From Cyclobacterium xiamenense (GTDB lineage: Bacteria; Bacteroidota; Bacteroidia; Cytophagales; Cyclobacteriaceae), in contig NZ_WIOK01000042.1 in NCBI RefSeq assembly GCF_009467825.1, forward strand, positions 1-39,704: 39,704 nt of DNA, given 5' to 3'. Each line of letters opens with the position of its first letter. Within the stretch, counting starts at the first letter, position 1. Positions 25,610 through 32,809 of the stretch are shown piece after piece. The translations under genes and the position numbers were made by a program. The notes under the pieces are model-generated. The model made no database searches. It had not been told where the DNA came from and worked only from the letters and a program-made list of their open reading frames with translations.

Positions 25610-27665
25610 CCCACGGATCACGAATCACCCTACGCCTCCAACCCCAGACGGGGTTGAATCGTGTGCCCTGCGATCGAGCCCAGATCGGCAGCCGAGACAG
25701 GATGGCAAAATCCAGCATCGAGGTGCAAGCGGTGGTTCAACCCGCTTCGGGGTTGGGGAAAGGATTTATCGGCGCCTGGGCCCCGGGTTTCGCCCGGGGT
25801 TATTGTTAGGGAAGCCCTTCAGGTTTCGGCGTCGAATGGACGCTTGTTTGTAGGAAAATACTAAGGGACGTCATTTCATCGGATTAATCGAACGGAAGAT
25901 CGCTTTCTATAAACACCCTTTCTGACTGTTGATGATTTCCGCTGTAAGGACAGGCCTGAAGGGCCTGAACAATACTAACCGTGGGTGCAGCCCACGGATC
26001 GCGAATCACCCTACGCCGCCAACCCCAGACGGGGTTGAATCGTGTGCCCTGCGATCGAGCCCAGATCGGCAGCGGAGACACAATGGCAAAATCCAGCATC
26101 GAGGTGCAAGCGGTAGTTCAACCCGCTTCGGGGTTGGGGAAAGGATTTATCGGCGCCTGGGCCCCGGGTTTCGCCCGGGGTTATTGTTAGGGAAGCCCTT
26201 CAGGCCTCGGCGTCGAATGGACGCTTGTTTGTAGGAAAATACTAAGGGACGTCATTTCATCGGATTGCTCGAACGGAAGATCGCTTTCTATAAACACCCT
26301 TTCTGACTGTTGATGATTTCCGCTGTAAGGACAGGCCTGAAGGGCCTGAACAATACTAACCGTGGGTGCAGCCTACGGATCACGAATCACCCTACGCCTC
26401 CAACCCCAGACGGGGTTGAATCGTGTGCCCTGCGATCGAGCCCAGATCGGCAGCCGAGACAGGATGGCAAAATCCAGCATCGAGGTGCAAGCGGTGGTTC
26501 AACCCGCTTCGGGGTTGGGGAAAGGATTTATCGGCGCTTGGGCCCCGGGTTTCGCCCGGGGTTATTGTTAGGGAAGCCCTTCAGGCTTCGGCGTCGAATG
26601 GACGCTTGTTTGTAGGAAAATACTAAGGGACGTCATTTCATCGGATTGCTCGAACGGAAGATCGCTTTCTATAAACACCCTTTTTGACTGTTGATGATTT
26701 CCGCTGTAAGGACAGGCCTGAAGGGCCTGAACAATACTAACCGTGGGTGCAGCCCACGGATCACGAATCACCCTACGCCGCCAACCCCGGACGGGGTTGA
26801 ATCGTATGCCCTGCGATCGAGCCCAGATCGGCAACGGAGACACAATGGCAAAATCCAGCATCGAGGTGCAAGCGGTGGTTCAACCCGCTTCGGGGTTGGG
26901 GAAAGGATTTATCGGCGTCTGGGCCCCGGGTTTCGCCCGGGGTTATTGTTAGGGAAGCCCTTCAGGCTTCGGCGTCGAATGGACGCTTGTTTGTAGGAAA
27001 ATACTAAGGGACGTCATTTCATCGGATTGCTCGAACGGAAGATCGCTTTCTATAAACACCCTTTCTGACTGTTGATGATTTCCGCTGTAAGGACAGGCCT
27101 GAAGGGCCTGAACAATACTAACCGTGGGTGCAGCCCACGGATCGCGAATCACCCTACGCCGCCAACCCCAGACGGGGTTGAATCGTGTGCCCTGCGATCG
27201 AGCCCAGATCGGCAGCCGAGACAGGATGGCAAAATCCAGCATCGAGGTGCAAGCGGTGGTTCAACCCGCTTCGGGGTTGGGGAAAGGATTTATCGGCGCT
27301 TGGGCCCCGGGTTTCGCCCGGGGTTATTGTTAGGGAAGCCCTTCAGGTTTCGGCGTCGAATGGACGCTTGTTTGTAGGAAAATACTAAGGGACATCATTT
27401 CATCGGATTACTCGAACGGAAGATCGCTTTCTATAAACACCCTTTCTGACTGTTGATGATTTCCGCTGTAAGGACAGGCCTGAAGGGCCTGAACAATACT
27501 AACCGTGGGTGCAGCCCACGGATCGCGAATCACCCTACGCCGCCAACCCCGGACGGGGTTGAATCGTATGCCCTGCGATCGAGCCCAGATCGGCAACGGA
27601 GACAGGATGGAAAAATCCAGTATCGAGGTGCAAGCGGTGGTTCAACCCGCTTCGGGGTTGGGGAA
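25610..27665. repeat. Tandem array of a 381-bp hairpin-rich unit (five full copies and a 151-bp partial)
   Basis: Counted from the anchor CCCACGGATC, copies start at 25610, 25991, 26372, 26753, 27134 and 27515, exactly 381 bases apart. The last copy breaks off near 27665, inside the segment GGTTGGGGAA. Copies differ at only scattered bases. In the second copy the predicted stems are CAGGCC/GGCCTG (25951-25967), CCGTGGG/CCCACGG (25979-25997), AACCCC/GGGGTT (26021-26036), AACCC/GGGTT (26120-26135), CCCCGGG/CCCGGGG (26162-26180) and GCGTC/GACGC (26210-26224). A frame of 101 codons recurs in each copy, but its composition looks non-coding and it ends in every unit. There are no flanking direct repeats or transposase gene. 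Function is unknown; structured RNA, a recombination-expanded repeat element or a binding array are possible. Confidence 0.95.
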
Positions 27666-27769
27666 TCGGCTCGGCTACTTGTCGAATTGACCCATCCCGT
27701 TAATTTTTTAGGCCATTTTCCGGGAATTCAGCGGTGGAGTGTTATTTTTAGCTTTCCAAAAACCTACCC

Positions 27770-29317
27770 ATGAAACAATCCACGAATAAAAACAGCCTGC
27801 TGGACCGGTTTCTCAACAGCATTGAGCGCGCTGGCAACAAATTACCGGATCCTGCCGTGCTTTTTTTGATCCTTATGCTGCTCACCTGGCTTTTTTCGGC
27901 ATTACTGTCACCCATCGATTTCAACGAATTGGACCCACGGACAGGCGAAAAACTGTACATCCAAAACCTGCTAACCGGTGAACGTATCGCTGCGTTTCTT
28001 TCGCGAATGATTCCCACCTTCATTAATTTCCCTCCCCTAGGCGTGGTACTACTGGCGATGCTCGGCGTGGGCGTGGCAGAGTATTCCGGCTTTATCAATG
28101 CCGGTCTGAAATACCTGTTGGGATTTACGCCAAAAAGCCTGCTCACTCCCATTTTGGTATTGGTAGCCATTGTCAGCCATACGGCTGCGGATGCCGGTTA
28201 CGTGCTGGTCATTCCCCTGGGAGGCGTGATTTTCTATGCCGCCGGCCGGCACCCGCTGGCGGGGATCGCTGCTACCTTTGCGGGGGTCTCCGGTGGATTC
28301 AGTGCCAATTTTATTCCCTCGGCCATCGACCCGCTTTTGCAATCCTTCACGCAGTCTGCGGCCCAAATCCTGGATCCCGGCATTCAGTTAAACCCCTTGA
28401 ACAATATTTTCTTTACCGGTCTTTCCAGCTTGGTGGTGATCGGGGTGGCCTGGTACCTGACCGACAGGGTTATTGAGCCGCGGCTGTTGCGCACCAATCC
28501 CGTAGACGAAAACCTGACGGACGTGCCCCGAATGGACGAATTGGGTCCCAAAGAGAAAAAAGGATTTAAACTAGCCAGCCTGGTCTTGGTGCTGGGCCTG
28601 CTGGGTTTGGTTGCCTGGGCTTACCCGCTGGATTCCAGCCTTCGGGCCCCCGATGGAGAAATTACCTCTTTTGCTGCTCCTTTGATGCAATCCATTGTTC
28701 CGCTAATTTTCCTCGTCTTTTGGATCCCGGGCATCCTCTACGGATTCGTTGCCGGCACCTATACATCCTCCGGCGATGTGATCGCCTCCATGAGCAAAGC
28801 CATGGGAAGCATGGCGCAGTACATCGTCATGGCCTTTTTCTGCGCGCTCTTTATCGATGCCTTCTCCCAGTCGAATATTGGATCCATGACGGCACTAAAA
28901 GGAGCGGCCTTTCTGCAAAGCCTGCAATTGCCCTCGCAGGTAACGGTGGTCGGGATCGTCTTTCTAAGCGCTTTTGTCAACCTGTTGGTTGGATCGGCAT
29001 CGGCCAAATGGGCCCTGATCAGCCCCATCTTTGTTCCCATGCTTATGCAGCTGGGAATTTCCCCCGACCTGACGCAGGCCGCCTACCGCGTGGGCGATTC
29101 GGTATCCAACATCATCACTCCCCTCCTTCCCTATTTTCCCCTGGTGGTGATCTTTGGCCAACGGTACGTGAAAAACACCGGTATCGGAACCCTGGTTTCG
29201 CTCATGCTGCCCTATACCATGTATTTACTGGTGATCTGGACCGCCTTTCTGCTGATTTACTGGACGCTGGAAATCCCACTGGGACTTCAATCTTCCTACG
29301 AATACACGGGCTTTTAA
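27770..29317 (+). CDS. AbgT family transporter
   Basis: A 515-residue inner-membrane protein with about 12-13 hydrophobic segments. Family signatures are the N-terminal SIERAGNKLPDPAVLFLILM block (about residues 17-36), SHTAADAGYVLVIPLGGVIF (about 140-160), GVSGGFSANFIPSAIDPLLQ (about 175-195) and the conserved SASAKWALISPIFVPMLMQLG hairpin near 405-425. AbgT proteins import p-aminobenzoyl-glutamate or, in several species, export sulfonamides and other antimetabolites. The direction here cannot be told. The gene starts about 100 bases after the repeat array; a weak -7-like TATTTTTA lies 25 bases before the ATG. A hydrolase gene follows after 15 bases, probably in the same transcript. Confidence 0.93.
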   Translation: MKQSTNKNSLLDRFLNSIERAGNKLPDPAVLFLILMLLTWLFSALLSPIDFNELDPRTGEKLYIQNLLTGERIAAFLSRMIPTFINFPPLGVVLLAMLGVGVAEYSGFINAGLKYLLGFTPKSLLTPILVLVAIVSHTAADAGYVLVIPLGGVIFYAAGRHPLAGIAATFAGVSGGFSANFIPSAIDPLLQSFTQSAAQILDPGIQLNPLNNIFFTGLSSLVVIGVAWYLTDRVIEPRLLRTNPVDENLTDVPRMDELGPKEKKGFKLASLVLVLGLLGLVAWAYPLDSSLRAPDGEITSFAAPLMQSIVPLIFLVFWIPGILYGFVAGTYTSSGDVIASMSKAMGSMAQYIVMAFFCALFIDAFSQSNIGSMTALKGAAFLQSLQLPSQVTVVGIVFLSAFVNLLVGSASAKWALISPIFVPMLMQLGISPDLTQAAYRVGDSVSNIITPLLPYFPLVVIFGQRYVKNTGIGTLVSLMLPYTMYLLVIWTAFLLIYWTLEIPLGLQSSYEYTGF

Positions 29318-29332
29318 GCAACTCCTTACCTT

Positions 29333-30184
29333 ATGAAAAAATCGCTTCCATCACAAATCCGCTACCTGCTGTTAATCTGTGTCTTGCAGTGGCCTGTTTT
29401 CCTTGCCAATGGGCAGGATGCGCTTCTGGAATACCTGGAAACACTTGCCCCAGACACCGAACTTTCCTTCCTGATCCAAGGTGCGGAGGGAGAAATTCTG
29501 GCGGAATACGAGCCGGATAAAGGGGTTCCCTCTGCCAGTATCATTAAAATACCCATACTGCTCGCGCTTCTGGAAGCAGTGGAAAACGAGGAACTTTCCC
29601 TGGAAGATCGGTACCACTTACGGAATCAGGACAAAGTGGGGGGCGCCGGGGAGTTGCAATTTGAGCCGGATGGAAGCCTGCTTACCTACCGCACACTGGC
29701 TACGGAAATGATTCGGATCAGCGACAATACCGCCACCAATATACTGATCGACGAACTTGGGATGGAACGGATACAGGGCTGGCTGAACGAACGTGGCTTT
29801 ACCGCCACGCAGCTCAACCGAAAAATGATGGATTTTGCTGCCATCGAACAAGGAAAACAAAACTACACCAGCCCTGCGGAGATCAACCGGATTTTGTTGA
29901 TGCTACTCGATTCGAAGTCCGTTTCTGCTGAAACCGCAGCATCCGCCCGGCAATTACTGACTGCCTGCGCGGACCGGCAAACCTTGCCCGCTCTCCTGCC
30001 AAAAAACCTGGAAGTAGCCCACAAAACCGGAACACTGGACTATGTTCGGGGAGATGCAGGAATTATTTTCGGAAAGCGCCCCCTGGTTGTTTCCGTTTTT
30101 GTGGAGCATTTTCAGGAAATCGAAGAGGCCGAAAAAATCATTGCCGAAATCGGACGTCTGGCCTATGAAATCTACGGCAGGTAA
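29333..30184 (+). CDS. Class A beta-lactamase-like serine hydrolase
   Basis: The 283-residue exported protein (signal peptide ending FLANGQ) has the penicillin-recognising triad: SxxK in SASIIKIP (about residues 65-72), SDN in RISDNTATN (about 128-136) and KTG in AHKTGTLDYVRG (about 226-237). The omega-loop region reads RKMMDFAAIEQGKQNYTSP, which resembles the shorter loops of class-A-like hydrolases; the general-base Glu of true beta-lactamases cannot be placed with confidence. It may hydrolyse beta-lactams or another amide in the periplasm. Co-transcription with the AbgT transporter gene, 15 bases upstream, suggests the two act on related compounds, but that is inference. Confidence 0.85.
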   Translation: MKKSLPSQIRYLLLICVLQWPVFLANGQDALLEYLETLAPDTELSFLIQGAEGEILAEYEPDKGVPSASIIKIPILLALLEAVENEELSLEDRYHLRNQDKVGGAGELQFEPDGSLLTYRTLATEMIRISDNTATNILIDELGMERIQGWLNERGFTATQLNRKMMDFAAIEQGKQNYTSPAEINRILLMLLDSKSVSAETAASARQLLTACADRQTLPALLPKNLEVAHKTGTLDYVRGDAGIIFGKRPLVVSVFVEHFQEIEEAEKIIAEIGRLAYEIYGR

Positions 30185-30263
30185 GGCCAGCCGACAGGTA
30201 GAACCGCTTCAGCCTATTCTCCGGATTGAATTTGCGCTTGGCTGTGTATGCCAAAAAAAGCCT

Positions 30264-31181
30264 TTAGTTAAATTCCCGGACCTGTTGCAAAAAGGGAATG
30301 GAGGGCTGGGCTCCTTTTTTTGTCACGGATAGGGCAGCTGCCCGGTTGGCAAAAGTCACCGCCTCCACCCAATCCATCCCAGCACTCAGTCCGGCAGCTA
30401 CTGCGCCGATAAAGGTATCGCCCGCAGCCGTGCTGTCTACCGGAATTACCTCCGGTGAGGCCAGGCTACCGGTATAGTCGGGAGTGGAAAGAAAGGCACC
30501 CGCGGCCCCCAGGGTAATGACCACCACCTGTACGCCTTTTTGATGAAAATGGGCAGCGGCATGTACGGCCGTCGCTTCGTTCGTAACCCGTATCCCGGTG
30601 AGAAATTTGGTCTCTTCCTCGTTGGGGACAATGGCGTATAAATTTTTATAGATTGCTTCGGGCAATTCGCAGGCAGGGGCCGGGTTCAGGATCAGCTTTT
30701 TGCCCTTTCCCCCGTAGGTATTCGCCAGGTAAACGATTGTTTCCATGGGGGTTTCTAACTGCGTCAAAATAAACGCTGCTTCTTCCAGCAGCCCTGCATG
30801 GGCTTCCAGCTGTTGGGGCAAGAGCCCCTGATTTGCCCCACTGGCCACGACAATGGTGTTTTCGCCCGAAGCGTCCACCATAATCTGGGCCACCCCGGAG
30901 GGCAATTGCTCGTCCAGCGCCACTGCCTGAATATCCAAGCCCTCGTTTTTGAAGTTTTCCAATGTTTGGTGACCGAAGGCATCGTTTCCCAATCGGGCCA
31001 CAAAGGCCACCTCTCCGCCCAGTCTCACTGCTGCAATGGCCTGATTGGCGCCTTTCCCACCGGGATGAATGCTGAATTCTTCTCCGTGAACGGTTTCACC
31101 TGGTACCGGAAACCGCTTCACGCGAACGACCATATCGGTATTCGAACTCCCCACCACCACAATTTTTTGTTGTTGACCCAT
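30264..31181 (-). CDS. rbsK: Ribokinase (PfkB family)
   Basis: A 305-residue sugar kinase of the ribokinase type. N-terminal VVVGSSNTDMVVRV (about 6-19) and the first PfkB signature GGKGANQAIAAVRLGG (about 42-57) are followed by LILNPAPACELPE, the IVPNEEETKFLTG block and the second signature DSTAAGDTFIGAVAAGLSAG, which holds the catalytic Asp and anion hole. It phosphorylates ribose to ribose 5-phosphate. The ATG at 31181 is chosen; a longer frame would begin with TTG and lacks family sequence. No ribose transporter or repressor gene is adjacent. It is convergent with the hydrolase gene, and a nested hairpin lies 64 bases upstream of its start. Confidence 0.93.
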   Translation of the reverse strand: MGQQQKIVVVGSSNTDMVVRVKRFPVPGETVHGEEFSIHPGGKGANQAIAAVRLGGEVAFVARLGNDAFGHQTLENFKNEGLDIQAVALDEQLPSGVAQIMVDASGENTIVVASGANQGLLPQQLEAHAGLLEEAAFILTQLETPMETIVYLANTYGGKGKKLILNPAPACELPEAIYKNLYAIVPNEEETKFLTGIRVTNEATAVHAAAHFHQKGVQVVVITLGAAGAFLSTPDYTGSLASPEVIPVDSTAAGDTFIGAVAAGLSAGMDWVEAVTFANRAAALSVTKKGAQPSIPFLQQVREFN

Positions 31182-31244
31182 ACGCTGTTTTTGTGAGCAA
31201 ACAACCGCTAAAAACCGCCGGTGCATGCCCACCAATAAAGTTGG

Positions 31245-31293
31245 AAATTTCAAACGGGCCCAAGTGCCTGGGCCCCCGTACCGATTTGAAATT
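31245..31293 (-). terminator. Nested inverted repeat between the RIC and ribokinase genes
   Basis: An outer repeat (AATTTCAAA at 31246-31254 with TTTGAAATT at 31285-31293) encloses an inner repeat (GGGCCCA at 31256-31262 with TGGGCCC at 31269-31275). It lies 109 bases past the RIC stop and about 64 bases ahead of the ribokinase ATG. It may end the RIC transcript, form a leader structure for ribokinase, or be a protein-binding palindrome. No U-tract follows. Confidence 0.45.
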
Positions 31294-31401
31294 AAAACTA
31301 AAACAAAATTTCAAAAATCCCTGAAAAAACCAACAGGAATTCCGGGCAAACAAGGAAAAAGACCGGGACTATCCGGACTTTTTCGGTAGCGAATGGTTGT
31401 T

Positions 31402-32139
31402 TTAACGGGATCCTGCTTCCGTTTTTTGTATCCCCTCGTGCAGAACACGGGCAGCGGGAAACAACAGGTTGTTTTCCAAATGAATGTGCACGTGCAGGTC
31501 TTTCTCAAACTCCTCCAACATGGCAAACGCTACCTTATAGGTCTGACAGGCATCGGCCGGCGGATTGTATCCCTGACTAAGTTCCGAAAGTCGGGAAAAA
31601 CGGGCTCCTTCGGCCGCATGATCGTCTTCCATCATGCCAATGGGGTTTTCGATGTGTCCAAAATGAGGATCAGGAGGTGCAATCCCTTCGCTTCGGGCTT
31701 TTTCCATGGCCTCTATGTAGGGAAAAAGGATCAGTTCTTCTTTCTTCATGTGCACGGTCAGGGCATCCGCTGCTCCGGAAAATAACCGGTTGATTTCTGC
31801 CAACTCCGGATGACGCTCCCCATGTACTTTCTCAAGTTTATCCAGGTAGCATTTCAGGGAGGGCAGGCTTTCTTCCACTTGCCGGTGATGGGTGTTCACA
31901 ATGTGTGCGATCAACTCAACGGAACTCATTTGGGCGTAGCGTAGGTCCTTCGAACTGTTTTCCAATCCCCCAAGTTTCATAACGAGATCCGCTGCATTTA
32001 TCCCTTTTTTCCGACAAGCCTCGGTAACGCTGATGCCACCTCCGCAACAAAAGTCAATGCCGTATTCCGTGAAAATTTTCGCCGTTCTGAAATCCCTGGC
32101 GACAATGTCTCCGACTTTTTCCACTGCTAGCTGTTCCAT
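31402..32139 (-). CDS. ric: RIC/ScdA-type iron-sulfur cluster repair di-iron protein
   Basis: The 245-residue cytosolic protein restores iron-sulfur clusters damaged by nitric oxide or oxidants. The N-terminal ScdA domain (residues 1-55) has the conserved YGIDFCCGGG with Cys31 and Cys32. A hemerythrin-like four-helix bundle (about 80-240) carries the di-iron ligands, visible as HIVNTHHRQVEE near 85-96, HMKKEELILFPYIEAM near 160-175, MMEDDHAAEG near 193 and HIHLENNLLFPAARVLHEG near the end. Length and layout match the family. A textbook Bacteroidota promoter and palindromes around the start site (32168-32210) suggest stress-controlled expression; the regulator is not in the window. Confidence 0.94.
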   Translation of the reverse strand: MEQLAVEKVGDIVARDFRTAKIFTEYGIDFCCGGGISVTEACRKKGINAADLVMKLGGLENSSKDLRYAQMSSVELIAHIVNTHHRQVEESLPSLKCYLDKLEKVHGERHPELAEINRLFSGAADALTVHMKKEELILFPYIEAMEKARSEGIAPPDPHFGHIENPIGMMEDDHAAEGARFSRLSELSQGYNPPADACQTYKVAFAMLEEFEKDLHVHIHLENNLLFPAARVLHEGIQKTEAGSR

Positions 32140-32179
32140 AATTAAAAGGTATTAGGATTTGATTATCTTTTATATAAAA

Positions 32180-32210
32180 CAAAGCTACGGAAAAATTAAT
32201 TAAGGACAAA
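32180..32210 (-). promoter_or_regulatory. Predicted promoter of the RIC gene with nearby palindromes
   Basis: On the minus strand, TTTG (32210-32207), a 19-base spacer and TAGCTTTG (32187-32180) match the Bacteroidota promoter perfectly. Transcription would begin near 32173, inside the 12-base palindrome TTTTATATAAAA (32168-32179). A second near-palindrome, GACAAATTTATC, overlaps the -33 element. Both are plausible operator sites. Confidence 0.75.
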
Positions 32211-32221
32211 TTTATCTTTTA

Positions 32222-32632
32222 TTATTTTCGCCGACTATTCTCCTCACTGGAAGGTTTTCGGATATTCAGCCACAGGGATAGAAAAAAGGCCGCCAATGCA
32301 AGGCCAAGGGTGGCACCGTCCACCAACTTGGCCGCAGGCTGCCAGCCCAGGATACGTTCCAGCAAGTAACTAATATAGGAATTGGGTAAGCCCTCCACGC
32401 CTCGGAGGCGGAGGATTTCCCAATGCCAGTCCGTGCAGGGGCAGTACCCCCATCCGTACCAGATTCCCAGGAAAACCCAGGAAGCCAGGGTCAGGGAAAT
32501 GCAAACCAGGTGTGCTTTTCGGGTAGAGGGGCTCAGCCAGCCCCCCAGATTGAAAAGGATCAACCCGGTATGCAGGACCAGAAAGGCATAATCGGCCGCT
32601 GCCAGCCAGTCAATAAAAAGAAGCTGATGCAT
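32222..32632 (-). CDS. DUF2784 family membrane protein
   Basis: A 136-residue protein with about four hydrophobic spans (near residues 10-30, 42-62, 100-120 by inspection). It has the diagnostic DUF2784 motif WYGWGYCPCTDWHWE between the second and third spans, where conserved Cys, His and Trp residues cluster. Function is unknown; the motif could bind a metal or redox centre. I chose the ATG at 32632 (MHQLLFIDWL); another ATG at 32668 would add twelve non-conserved residues. It lies 82 bases upstream of the RIC gene on the same strand, but RIC has its own promoter. Confidence 0.83.
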   Translation of the reverse strand: MHQLLFIDWLAAADYAFLVLHTGLILFNLGGWLSPSTRKAHLVCISLTLASWVFLGIWYGWGYCPCTDWHWEILRLRGVEGLPNSYISYLLERILGWQPAAKLVDGATLGLALAAFFLSLWLNIRKPSSEENSRRK

Positions 32633-32809
32633 AATTGGTAGTGGTTTACCCGCAGCGAACGGACGCATTTCTTTTTCGCCATCGGAAATTCATCCGGTTA
32701 ATTTACGGATTCATCCCGAACGTATTCGAATCCGTCCAGCCCGATTTTCCATTTTCCGGCTGGATGCATTGTTTTGCTCTCCTACTAACGAACCTATTTG
32801 AGAAACGAC

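Noticed and set aside
25610-27665. CRISPR array
   Set aside because: The repeats are 381 bp and contiguous, with no short repeat and unique spacer alternation and no cas genes.
25929-27773. Repeated 101-codon frames (MMISAVRTGLKGLNN...) in each copy of the array
   Set aside because: They arise because 381 is a multiple of three. The same stretch is open in several frames, the residues are dominated by Arg/Gly/Pro/Ser from the hairpin sequence, and there is no ribosome-binding signal or recognisable domain.
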